Source: CAYNQN01 sp964530525
Lineage (GTDB): Bacteria; Actinomycetota; Acidimicrobiia; Acidimicrobiales; Acidimicrobilacustridaceae
Assembly (NCBI GenBank): GCA_964530525.1
Contig: CAZHBH010000031.1
Span: 1 to 25,360, forward strand
Direction: 5' to 3'
Length of the DNA stretch: 25,360 bases
Below, piece by piece: positions 14,065 through 21,029 of this stretch. Within the stretch, counting starts at the first letter, position 1; every line of letters starts with the position of its first letter. The translations under genes were made by a program, and so were the position numbers. The notes beneath the pieces are model-generated. The model was not told the origin of the DNA. It was given only the letters and a program-made list of their open reading frames with translations, and searched no databases.

Positions 14065-14729
14065 CATCGCCAGAGATCCGCAGGGCGGTGGAGGCCATCT
14101 TGATGGTCGCCGACCAGCCCGTGCCAACGCAGCTGCTCGCACAGGTCACAGAGACCCCTGCAGCCGATGTGGCCCAGCTCCTCTCCCAGCTCTCGTCCAC
14201 CTACGCGGAGCAGGGGAGGGGCTTCGAGCTGGTCGAGGTCGCCGGAGGGTGGCGCTTCCAGAGCCACCCTGAGCTGGCACCGTACGTGGAGCGGTTCGTG
14301 CTGGACGGGCAGACTGCGAGGCTCTCGGCCGCGGCGCTCGAGACGCTGGCGATCGTCGCCTACAAGCAACCCATATCGCGAGCGCAGATCGCGGCGATCA
14401 GGGGCGTGAACGTGGACGGGGTCGTGCGCACCCTCGAGCAGAGGGGGTACATAGCCGAGGTGGGCCATGAGCCTGGTCCGGGGAACCCTGCGCTCTTCGG
14501 CACCACCCCCCTGTTCCTCGAGAGCGTGGGCATGGCGTCGGTCGACGACCTCCCCCCGATCGCCGACTTCGTCCCACCCGCAGAGGTGGTAGAGGTTCTC
14601 GAGCAGGGCCTGAGAGCCGATCCGGCACCGTCTGCTCCTGCCGGGTCGACGACCCCGCTGCCTTCACCCGAACCCCCTCCGGCGGGCGAAGCTCCACGTC
14701 AGTCGTCCCCGTCCGACCCGCAGGCCTGA
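14061..14729 (+). CDS. scpB: Segregation and condensation protein B
   Basis: A 222-residue winged-helix protein. IRRAVEAILMVADQPVPTQLLAQV starts the first winged helix. YAEQGRGFELVEVAGGWRFQ and LSAAALETLAIVAYKQPISRAQIAAIRGVNVDGVVRTLEQRGYIAEVG form the second and match the ScpB family closely. It dimerises and binds ScpA in the SMC complex. About 55 C-terminal residues are a Pro/Ser/Ala-rich tail without recognisable motifs. The start ATG overlaps the TGA of the bridging ORF; rluB follows after one base. Confidence 0.95.
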   Translation: MTSPEIRRAVEAILMVADQPVPTQLLAQVTETPAADVAQLLSQLSSTYAEQGRGFELVEVAGGWRFQSHPELAPYVERFVLDGQTARLSAAALETLAIVAYKQPISRAQIAAIRGVNVDGVVRTLEQRGYIAEVGHEPGPGNPALFGTTPLFLESVGMASVDDLPPIADFVPPAEVVEVLEQGLRADPAPSAPAGSTTPLPSPEPPPAGEAPRQSSPSDPQA

Positions 14730-14730
14730 G

Positions 14731-15504
14731 GTGTCAGCGGGCTCTTCCGAGCGGCCCCCTGCCCCAGAGCTCGGCGAGCGGCTCCAGAAGGTCCTTGCGC
14801 GCGCCGGCATGGGAAGTCGGCGTCGTTGCGAGGAGCTGATAGCGGCTGGGAGGGTGAAGGTGAACGGCGAGGTGGCGGAGCTGGGCCGCCGGGTGCTCCC
14901 CGAACGAGATCGCGTCGAGGTGGACGAGGTGGCCGTGGGGGTGGCGCCGGATCTGGTCCACTACCTGCTCCACAAGCCAGCGGGGGTCGTGAGCACGGCG
15001 CAGGACCCCCAGGGCCGCCAGACGGTCGTGCAGCTGGTCCCGCCTGAGCCGAGGGTGTTCCCGGTCGGACGGCTCGACTACGAGACCGAGGGCTTGATCA
15101 TCCTCACGAACGACGGTGAGCTCACGCACCAGCTCACCCACCCCAGCTTCGGCGTGGACAAGGAGTACCTCGCACACGTCGAGGGCTCGCCGACGCGCCG
15201 AGCCCTCAGGCAGCTGAGGGAGGGCGTGGAGCTGGAGGACGGGCCCACGGCGCCGGCCAGGGCGAACCTCGTGGCCCCGGGCCTGGTGCGGATCACCATC
15301 CACGAGGGCCGCAACCGTCAGGTCCGGCGCATGTGCGAAGCGATCGGGCATCCTGTTCGCCGGCTGGTGCGGGTGCGCATCGGACCCCTGTCAGACCGCA
15401 AGCTCAAGGCGGGCGAGTGGCGCGCGCTGACCCGATCCGAGGTGAGAGCACTTGCCGTCGACGCTTCAGGCGGAGCGAGACCCGGCAAGCCGGAGCCCAG
15501 CTAG
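14731..15504 (+). CDS. rluB: 23S rRNA pseudouridine synthase, RluB/RsuA family
   Basis: The 257-residue protein has an N-terminal S4 RNA-binding domain (ERLQKVLARAGMGSRRRCEELIAAGRVKVNG, about 16-46) and an RsuA-type catalytic domain. The nucleophile is D116 in GRLDYETEGL. KPAGVVST and IHEGRNRQVRRMCEAIGHPVRRLVRVRIG are further family signatures. Enzymes of this group convert specific uridines of 23S (RluB) or 16S (RsuA) rRNA to pseudouridine. The gene is one base behind scpB, the conserved scpA-scpB-rluB order of actinobacteria, which favours RluB. Confidence 0.93.
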   Translation: MSAGSSERPPAPELGERLQKVLARAGMGSRRRCEELIAAGRVKVNGEVAELGRRVLPERDRVEVDEVAVGVAPDLVHYLLHKPAGVVSTAQDPQGRQTVVQLVPPEPRVFPVGRLDYETEGLIILTNDGELTHQLTHPSFGVDKEYLAHVEGSPTRRALRQLREGVELEDGPTAPARANLVAPGLVRITIHEGRNRQVRRMCEAIGHPVRRLVRVRIGPLSDRKLKAGEWRALTRSEVRALAVDASGGARPGKPEPS

Positions 15505-15556
15505 CCGCGAGGGTGCTGGCTCCCGAGGGACGCCCATCTCTCCGCGTAGGGACAGG

Positions 15557-15562
15557 TAGCAT
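15557..15562 (+). promoter_or_regulatory. Putative -10 box of aroH (TAGCAT)
   Basis: GGTAGCATCGCGCCATG places TAGCAT 6 nt before the aroH ATG. It lies in the 64-nt gap after rluB, where a new transcription unit would begin. There is no recognisable -35 or Shine-Dalgarno site, as expected for a leaderless message. Confidence 0.55.
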
Positions 15563-15568
15563 CGCGCC

Positions 15569-15934
15569 ATGCCCACCGTGCGAGCGCTGAGGGGCGCCAC
15601 CACGGTGGACGCCGACGAGATCGAGCAGGTCAACGAGCGAGTGGTGGCCCTGCTCGAGGAGCTCTTCAGGCGCAACGACCTAGACCACGACGCCGTGATC
15701 AGCGTGATCCTCACGGCCACTCCCGACATCCGATCCACCTTCCCCGCCACGGCGGCCCGGAAGTTCGGCCTGGGTGATGTCCCGCTCTTGTGCGCTCAGG
15801 AGCTGGACATCCTCGGCGCGACCCCGCTGTGCATACGCGTCCTTCTGCACATCGAGACGGAGCGTGCCCGGGGCGAGCTGCGCCACGTGTACCTGGAGGG
15901 AGCGAGCCACCTGCGGGACGACCTTCCCGGATGA
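15569..15934 (+). CDS. aroH: Chorismate mutase, AroH type
   Basis: A 121-residue monofunctional chorismate mutase that turns chorismate into prephenate for Phe/Tyr synthesis. Compared with Bacillus subtilis AroH, the active-site positions are all present: R8 in RGATT, R64, C75, E78 in AQELD, R90 in CIRVL and Y108 in HVYLEGA. SVILTATPDIRSTFPA and HLRDDLP are also conserved. This is the trimeric AroH fold, not the helical AroQ type. The stop overlaps the tyrA start in ATGA, so the enzyme and the next step of the pathway are coupled. Confidence 0.96.
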   Translation: MPTVRALRGATTVDADEIEQVNERVVALLEELFRRNDLDHDAVISVILTATPDIRSTFPATAARKFGLGDVPLLCAQELDILGATPLCIRVLLHIETERARGELRHVYLEGASHLRDDLPG

Positions 15935-17010
15935 CGTCGGGCGACCCGATGGATGCACGTAGGGCCGCCGTGGTGGGGACGGGCCTCATCGGCGGCTCCA
16001 TCGGCATGGCGCTGCGAGCCCGGGGCTGGTACGTCACCGGCACCGACGTGGATCGCTCCTCGGCGCTTCGGGGGCTCGAGCTGGGCGCACTCGACGCTGT
16101 GGGAAGGGACCCGACCGCCGAGCTGACCTTCGTCGCGGTCCCGGTGGCGATGGTGGGCGAGGAGGTGCGGCGGGTACTCGAGGAGACCTCCGGCCTCGTG
16201 ACCGACGTCGGGAGCGTCAAGGCTCCGATGGCCCCCCTGATGGCCGACCCCCGCTACGTGGGAGGCCACCCGATGGCCGGATCCGAGCTGGAGGGCGTGG
16301 ACGGAGCGCGCGCCGACCTCTTCGAGGGCGCGACGTGGGTCCTCACACCGACGGCCGAGACCGACGACACCGCTTATGCGAAGGTTCGCTCGGTGCTCTC
16401 CTCGTTCGGGGCGGAGGTCATGGCGCTGCCTCCCGACCAGCACGACTCGATGGTGGCGCTGGTGTCGCACGTCCCGCACCTCACGGCCGCCACGCTCATG
16501 CGCCTCGCCCACGAGTCGAGCACGGAGCGCAGGGCGCTTCCCCGCCTGGCTGCCGGGGGCTTTCGCGACATGACCCGGGTGGCGGCAGGCCACCCGGGCA
16601 TCTGGCCAGACATATGCGCGGAGAACCGCTCGGCGATCGTCGCGGAGCTCGATCGCCTCATAGAGGCGCTCGGCGAGATCCGCTCGGTCGTGGAGGGCGG
16701 CGACCGGGAGGCACTGGTCGAGCGGCTGGAGGTCGCCCGTCGTGCCCGCATGGCACTCCCGGCCCGCTTCGGAAGGCCGGAGTCCCTGGCCGAGGTGCGC
16801 CTGCCCATCCCCGACCGAGCAGGCGTGCTGGCGGAGATAACCACCCTCGCCACGGATCTCGGCGTCAGCATCGCCGACATCGAGATCGCACACTCGGCAG
16901 AGGGCCCCCAAGGTGTGCTCATCCTCCTCGTGGAGGCGGAGGAGGCCTCCAGGCTCACCGATGGGCTCGATGCCCTGGGATACCGACCTTCCAGTCGCCG
17001 GCTGGACTGA
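15931..17010 (+). CDS. tyrA: Prephenate dehydrogenase with C-terminal ACT domain
   Basis: The 359-residue protein oxidises and decarboxylates prephenate to 4-hydroxyphenylpyruvate. The NAD-binding motif GTGLIGGS is at 16-23, TDVGSVKAP at 91-99, and the catalytic His is H113 in GGHPMAGSE. A helical dimerisation domain includes HDSMVALVSHVPHL and GFRDMTRVA. Residues from about 285 (LAEVRLPIPDRAGVLAEITTL) form an ACT domain, suggesting feedback by tyrosine or phenylalanine. The ATG at 15931 overlaps the aroH stop; a second ATG at 15949 is nearer the Rossmann fold and is a real alternative. aroA follows after one base. Confidence 0.95.
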   Translation: MTSGDPMDARRAAVVGTGLIGGSIGMALRARGWYVTGTDVDRSSALRGLELGALDAVGRDPTAELTFVAVPVAMVGEEVRRVLEETSGLVTDVGSVKAPMAPLMADPRYVGGHPMAGSELEGVDGARADLFEGATWVLTPTAETDDTAYAKVRSVLSSFGAEVMALPPDQHDSMVALVSHVPHLTAATLMRLAHESSTERRALPRLAAGGFRDMTRVAAGHPGIWPDICAENRSAIVAELDRLIEALGEIRSVVEGGDREALVERLEVARRARMALPARFGRPESLAEVRLPIPDRAGVLAEITTLATDLGVSIADIEIAHSAEGPQGVLILLVEAEEASRLTDGLDALGYRPSSRRLD

Positions 17011-17011
17011 C

Positions 17012-18409
17012 GTGGACCAGAGCCCAGGCACTGGACTCCTCGTCCAGCCCCTCGAGCACCCGCCGGAGGCCACGGTGGTCGTTCCGGGGTCGAAGAGCAT
17101 CACGAACAGGGCCCTGGTGGCGGCAGCGATGGCAGAGGGTCGTTCGGAGCTGCGCGGCGCGCTGGTGGCCGACGACACGACTGCGATGGCCTCGTGCCTG
17201 CGCTCGCTGGGGGCAACGGTCGAGCAGCTATCCGCCGAGAGCGGGGACCCGGCCACAGCGGCCGAGAGCGGGGACCCGGCCACAGCGGCGCGAATGGGGA
17301 GGCAGCGCTCGGACCTGTTCGACGTCCGTGGCTGCGCCGGCCGGTTGGCGCAGGGCCCCGTCGACCTCGACGCTCGGCTCTCGGGCACGACGGCGAGGTT
17401 CCTCATGCCGCTCCTCGCCGCCGGGCCGGGGCCGTACCTGCTCGACGGTGGTTCTCCCTTGCGAGCCCGCCCGATGACCGACGGGATCGCTGCCACGAGG
17501 GCGCTGGGGGGCGTGGTGGTGGAGGAGCGAGGTGCTCCCGGCCACCTGCCGGTGCTGGTGCGCCCGAGCGCCTCGGGGACCGATCGCAGGGCCGGAGGAT
17601 CCCACGACGAGGTGGTCGTCCGGGGCGATGTGTCGAGTCAGTTCCTCTCGGGCCTGCTGCTGGCGGCCCCCCTGCGAGCCGGTGGGCTGACCGTGACGGT
17701 CGAAGGTGAGCTGGTCTCCAAGCCCTACGTCGCCATGACGCTCGCTGTGATGGCCGACTTCGGGGTCGTAGCCGAGATCTCGGGGAGCCGCTACAGCGTG
17801 GCTCCGGGAGCGGCGTACGGTGCGGCGCGCTACGACGTCGAGCCCGACGCCAGCGCTGCGTCCTACTTCTTCGCCGCGGCTGCGATCTGCGGAGGGACGG
17901 TCGAGGTGCGCGGCCTGAGCCGCGGGAGCCTTCAGGGAGACTTGGCCTTCGTGGAGGTCCTGCAACGCATGGGCGCGGCGGTGCGGTGGGGTCCCGACTC
18001 GGTCACGGTCGAAGGGTCGGGCCGGCTCGAGGGGATCGAGGTGGACATGCGCGACCTGTCCGACACGGCCCCGACGCTGGCGGTCACGGCCGTGTTCGCC
18101 TCAACCCCCACGCGCGTCACGGGGATCGGCTTCGTGAGGGGCAAGGAGACGGATCGCATCGGGTCGGTGGTGGCCGAGCTGCGCCGGTGCGGAATCGAGG
18201 CCGCTGAGGCGGACGACGGCTTCGTCGTGCAGCCCGGAGAGCCGCGACCGGCGCGCATCCGGACCTACGACGACCACCGGATGGCGATGAGCTTCGCCCT
18301 CCTCGGGCTGCGCGCGCCGGGCATCGAGATCCTCGACCCCCACTGCGTCGAGAAGACCTTTCCCGGTTACTTCGATGCCCTCGAACAGCTCCGCACCCGT
18401 CGTTCCTAG
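17012..18409 (+). CDS. aroA: 3-phosphoshikimate 1-carboxyvinyltransferase (EPSP synthase)
   Basis: This cytoplasmic shikimate-pathway enzyme adds enolpyruvate to shikimate-3-phosphate. From the GTG one base after tyrA the protein has 465 residues. VPGSKSITNRALVAAA (24-39) is the substrate-binding signature, LSGTTARFLMPLLA (123-136) the phosphoenolpyruvate loop, RPMTDGI follows, and KETDRIGSV and TYDDHRMAMSFALLGLR close the second domain. The phosphoenolpyruvate loop differs from E. coli (F130 where P101 lies). Residues 75-100 hold an extra Ser/Gly/Ala-rich stretch containing a perfect 27-bp tandem duplication. The frame stays open through it, so the gene looks functional. Confidence 0.95.
   Translation: MDQSPGTGLLVQPLEHPPEATVVVPGSKSITNRALVAAAMAEGRSELRGALVADDTTAMASCLRSLGATVEQLSAESGDPATAAESGDPATAARMGRQRSDLFDVRGCAGRLAQGPVDLDARLSGTTARFLMPLLAAGPGPYLLDGGSPLRARPMTDGIAATRALGGVVVEERGAPGHLPVLVRPSASGTDRRAGGSHDEVVVRGDVSSQFLSGLLLAAPLRAGGLTVTVEGELVSKPYVAMTLAVMADFGVVAEISGSRYSVAPGAAYGAARYDVEPDASAASYFFAAAAICGGTVEVRGLSRGSLQGDLAFVEVLQRMGAAVRWGPDSVTVEGSGRLEGIEVDMRDLSDTAPTLAVTAVFASTPTRVTGIGFVRGKETDRIGSVVAELRRCGIEAAEADDGFVVQPGEPRPARIRTYDDHRMAMSFALLGLRAPGIEILDPHCVEKTFPGYFDALEQLRTRRS
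17234..17287 (+). repeat. Perfect 27-bp tandem duplication inside aroA
   Basis: Bases 17234-17260 are repeated without change at 17261-17287, encoding AESGDPATA twice. The repeat is in frame and falls in a loop-like insertion just before the phosphoenolpyruvate-binding part of EPSP synthase. Confidence 0.95.
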
Positions 18410-18427
18410 CCAGAAGTACCGAGCAGG

Positions 18428-18433
18428 TATGGT
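18428..18433 (+). promoter_or_regulatory. Possible -10 box of cmk (TATGGT)
   Basis: AGGTATGGTTCGCGTCCTGTG places TATGGT 9 nt before the cmk GTG, in the 33-nt aroA-cmk gap. The same bases contain the ATG of a five-codon ORF (18429-18446) whose TGA overlaps the GTG, so either reading is possible. Confidence 0.35.
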
Positions 18434-18442
18434 TCGCGTCCT

Positions 18443-19126
18443 GTGAGGGTTATCGCCATAGATGGGCCTGCGGGCTCCGGGAAGTCGACGGTGGCGAGGG
18501 CGCTGGCATCCCGCCTCGGCCTGCCCTACCTCGACACCGGTGCGATGTACAGGGCGGTCGCCTTCGCCGCGCTGCGCCGCGGCGTGGACCCGGAGGATGC
18601 CGCCGAGGTGGGGCGGGTGGCACGTGAGGTGGAGCTGGACATGGATCCGGCTGGGACCGATGGGGCCGCTGCGGTCGGGGAGGTCGGCGAGGTCGGCGAG
18701 GTGGTGAGGGTGGACGGCGTCGACGCCAGCATCGAGATCCGCGGACCGGAGGTGACGAGGGCCGTGAGCATCGTGGCAGCCAACCCCGAGGTCCGCTCGG
18801 AGCTGCGCCGGCGCCAGCGTGAGTGGGGCGAGGCCCACGACGGCGGAGTGATCGAGGGCCGCGACATCGGAACGGTCGTGTTCCCCGATGCCGAGCTGAA
18901 GGTGTACATGGACGCCCGGCCCGAGGTGCGAGCGGCTCGCCGCTCCAAGGAGGTCACAGACCTCTCCTACGAGACGGTGGCAGCCGACATCGCCCGGCGT
19001 GACGCTCTCGACCAGGGTCGGGAGGACAGCCCCCTCCGGGAGGCCGACGGTGCGCTGGTGCTCGACACGAGCGACAAGGGGATCGACGAGATCGTCGACG
19101 AGCTGCTGGAGCGGCTCGGACGATGA
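18443..19126 (+). CDS. cmk: Cytidylate kinase
   Basis: Cmk phosphorylates CMP and dCMP to the diphosphates using ATP. The 227-residue sequence has the P-loop GPAGSGKST (8-16), YLDTGAMYRAVA (29-40), the CMP-binding IEGRDIGTVVFPDAELKVYMDA and RRDALDQGREDSPL, all typical. Residues 79-87 (GEVGEVGEV) come from three 9-bp units, a slippage-type expansion in the loop of the NMP-binding insert. The GTG start is supported by the immediate MRVIAIDGPAGSGKS. The stop overlaps the plsC ATG in ATGA. Confidence 0.96.
   Translation: MRVIAIDGPAGSGKSTVARALASRLGLPYLDTGAMYRAVAFAALRRGVDPEDAAEVGRVAREVELDMDPAGTDGAAAVGEVGEVGEVVRVDGVDASIEIRGPEVTRAVSIVAANPEVRSELRRRQREWGEAHDGGVIEGRDIGTVVFPDAELKVYMDARPEVRAARRSKEVTDLSYETVAADIARRDALDQGREDSPLREADGALVLDTSDKGIDEIVDELLERLGR
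18677..18703 (+). repeat. Three 9-bp tandem units inside cmk
   Basis: Three consecutive units of the form GGNGAGGTN (two of them GGCGAGGT-type) encode Gly-Glu-Val three times. Small differences in the third positions show the array is not brand new. Confidence 0.7.
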
Positions 19127-19833
19127 GGTCCGAGATCCACCTCCCGAGCGGGCACCGCTCAGGGGAGGTCCTCTCGCCGACCCAGACCTTCTTCTACGAC
19201 CTCGTCCGGGGGGCGATCGCCTGGTTCTCCCGTGCCTTCTTCCGGCTGAAGGTGGTCGGCGGTGAGAACATCCCCCGAACCGGTGGCTTCATCCTCGCCC
19301 CTTCGCACAGGTCGTACGTCGACGTGCCGCTCGTAGCGCCGATCACCTCCAGAAGGCTGCGGTACATGGGCAAGGAGGCGCTCTGGGCGAAGAGCTGGTC
19401 GGGCTGGTTCTTCACCGGCCTGGGAGGCTTCCCGGTGCAGCGCGGCACCGCCGACAGGGAGGCCCTGAAGGTGGCCCTCGAGGTGGTCGAGCGAGGCGAG
19501 CCCCTGGTCATGTTCCCCGAGGGGACCCGTGAGACCGGCCCGGACATCGTCAACGTCCACGACGGGCCCTCGTACGTCGCGGCGCGGGCAGGGGTGCCGA
19601 TCGTCCCCGTGGGCATCGCCGGAACAGAGGCTGCGATGCCGGCGGGAGCCAAGATGATCCGCCCCGTTCGCATCGTGGTGGTGGTGGGATCCCCGGTCGT
19701 GCCGGAGGCCCCAACCGATTCGGGGCGCATCCCCAGGCGAGCCGTGAAGGACCTGACGGAGCGCACGCGGGTGGCGATCCAGGAGGTCTTCGACGAGGCT
19801 CGTCGGCTGGCCGGCTACCCGGACGGATACTGA
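19123..19833 (+). CDS. plsC: 1-acyl-sn-glycerol-3-phosphate acyltransferase
   Basis: A 236-residue PlsC-type acyltransferase that acylates lysophosphatidic acid at the membrane. The catalytic HX4D is H62-RSYV-D67, and FPEGTR is at 131-136. Residues 22-42 (FFYDLVRGAIAWFSRAFFRL) form a hydrophobic membrane-associated helix, and PIVPVGIAGTEAAMP is the usual fourth block. Coupling to cmk by ATGA overlap is notable because Cmk supplies cytidine nucleotides for CDP-diacylglycerol, made from the PlsC product; this functional link is an inference. Confidence 0.93.
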   Translation: MRSEIHLPSGHRSGEVLSPTQTFFYDLVRGAIAWFSRAFFRLKVVGGENIPRTGGFILAPSHRSYVDVPLVAPITSRRLRYMGKEALWAKSWSGWFFTGLGGFPVQRGTADREALKVALEVVERGEPLVMFPEGTRETGPDIVNVHDGPSYVAARAGVPIVPVGIAGTEAAMPAGAKMIRPVRIVVVVGSPVVPEAPTDSGRIPRRAVKDLTERTRVAIQEVFDEARRLAGYPDGY

Positions 19834-19882
19834 GCCTTCCCTCCTCGGCTCGGGTCCCGATCTGGGTCCCGGTTCCTGGGCC

Positions 19883-19910
19883 GTGCTCGCTAGTCGAGGG
19901 AGGCGAGCAC
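19883..19910. terminator. Hairpin at the plsC/ispH convergent end
   Basis: GTGCTCGC (19883-19890) and GCGAGCAC (19903-19910) pair perfectly around 12 nt. The stem includes the ispH stop region and lies 50 nt after the plsC stop, so it could end both transcripts. There is no T-run on either strand. Confidence 0.35.
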
Positions 19911-20921
19911 GTCGCTGGCCTGCACGGCCCTGTCGTCGGGTCGGCTCGCGATGCCCGGAGGGCTTCCCAGCGCCACCGAGGCGGCGACCTCGACCGCAGA
20001 GAGGAGGTCGCGGAGGTTCCGGGGCGGGGGGAAGTACTCGTCCTCCTCCGTGAGCCTCACCTCCTCGGTGCCCTGGCGCGGGGCGAGCGCCGTGATCACC
20101 TCTTCCACGAGCTCGTCGGGCGCCGAGGCACCGGCGGTCACCCCCACCACGCCCTCCAGGTCGCCGGGCAGCTCGTCGGGGCCGTTGATCCGCAGCACCC
20201 TGGCACACCCGGCTCCCTGGGCGAGACTCGCAAGGGCGCGGGTGTTGGAGGAGTTCGCGGATCCGATCACCACGACGGCGTCCGAGCGCTCGACGATGGA
20301 GAGCAGGGCCGACTGGCGGTTCGTCGTAGCGAAGCAGAGATCCGAACGTCCGGGCATCCAGACGTCGGGGAACCGACGGCGGGTGGCTTCGGCCACCTCC
20401 GCCCAATCGCGATGGCTGAGGGTGGTCTGGGCGAGCAGGGCCACGGGTTGGCCGAACTGGGGCAGGGCCTCCACCTCGTCGACGGTCTCGACACGGTGGG
20501 TCGCCTCGGGGGCGACGGCCATGGTGCCGATGGCCTCCTCGTGGCCCTCGTGTCCGATGTAGACGATCTCGTACCCCTTGCCCGAGCGGACCTTGACCTC
20601 GTGGTGGACCTTCGTGACGAGGGGGCAGACGGCGTCCACGACGTAGCCGCCACCGGCCCGGGCGGCATCCACCACCTCAGGTGCCGAGCCGTGGGCAGAC
20701 AGCATGATCGGCCGTCCCGGGGGGACGTCCGCGATGTCGTCGACGAACACGACGCCGAGGTCCTGGAACCGCTGCACCACCCGCTGGTTGTGCACGATCT
20801 CGTGGTAGCAGTAGACGGGGGGCTCGAAGAACCGCACCATCCAGGCCAAGGCCTTGATCGCCATCTCGACGCCGGCGCAGAACCCCCTCGGGGCGGCCAG
20901 CAGGACCTTCTCGACAGCCAT
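19890..20921 (-). CDS. ispH: 4-hydroxy-3-methylbut-2-enyl diphosphate reductase
   Basis: IspH catalyses the last step of the MEP isoprenoid pathway, making IPP and DMAPP with a [4Fe-4S] cluster. The 343-residue protein has the three cluster cysteines C15 (PRGFCAGVEMAI), C99 (DAVCPLVTKVH) and C196 (SDLCFATTNRQ). Substrate-binding H44 (EIVHNQRVV), H77 (SAHGSAPEV) and the GHEGHEEAIGTM block with catalytic E129 are present. About 30 C-terminal residues extend beyond the usual end. The ATG at 20921 is preceded at 7 nt by TAGCCT. It is divergent from the DUF512 gene across 108 nt. Confidence 0.97.
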   Translation of the reverse strand: MAVEKVLLAAPRGFCAGVEMAIKALAWMVRFFEPPVYCYHEIVHNQRVVQRFQDLGVVFVDDIADVPPGRPIMLSAHGSAPEVVDAARAGGGYVVDAVCPLVTKVHHEVKVRSGKGYEIVYIGHEGHEEAIGTMAVAPEATHRVETVDEVEALPQFGQPVALLAQTTLSHRDWAEVAEATRRRFPDVWMPGRSDLCFATTNRQSALLSIVERSDAVVVIGSANSSNTRALASLAQGAGCARVLRINGPDELPGDLEGVVGVTAGASAPDELVEEVITALAPRQGTEEVRLTEEDEYFPPPRNLRDLLSAVEVAASVALGSPPGIASRPDDRAVQASDVLASLD

Positions 20922-20928
20922 CCCCACC

Positions 20929-20934
20929 AGGCTA
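20929..20934 (-). promoter_or_regulatory. Putative -10 box of ispH (TAGCCT)
   Basis: On the minus strand, CCTAGCCTGGTGGGGATG places TAGCCT 7 nt before the ispH ATG. The same hexamer with GG after it is used for the divergent gene. Confidence 0.5.
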
Positions 20935-21014
20935 GGCCCGCGGGCGGCGTCCACCCATCGCCGAGCCTCGCGCACCGTCGCCGCTTGCGGAGGTGGGGCC
21001 GACGTCGGGCCCGG

Positions 21015-21020
21015 TAGCCT
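21015..21020 (+). promoter_or_regulatory. Putative -10 box of the DUF512 gene (TAGCCT)
   Basis: GGTAGCCTGGCGGACCTATG places TAGCCT 9 nt before the ATG at 21030, back-to-back with the ispH box 80 nt away. No convincing -35 at normal spacing. Confidence 0.5.
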
Positions 21021-21029
21021 GGCGGACCT

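Noticed and set aside
17234..17287. CRISPR-like repeat
   Set aside because: Two adjacent identical units without spacers inside an enzyme gene are a simple tandem duplication.
15796..17496. A 566-codon open frame on the minus strand opposite tyrA and aroA
   Set aside because: The plus strand encodes two complete enzymes with all motifs. The antisense product is Arg/His/Gly-rich without any domain, as expected from third-position G/C bias.
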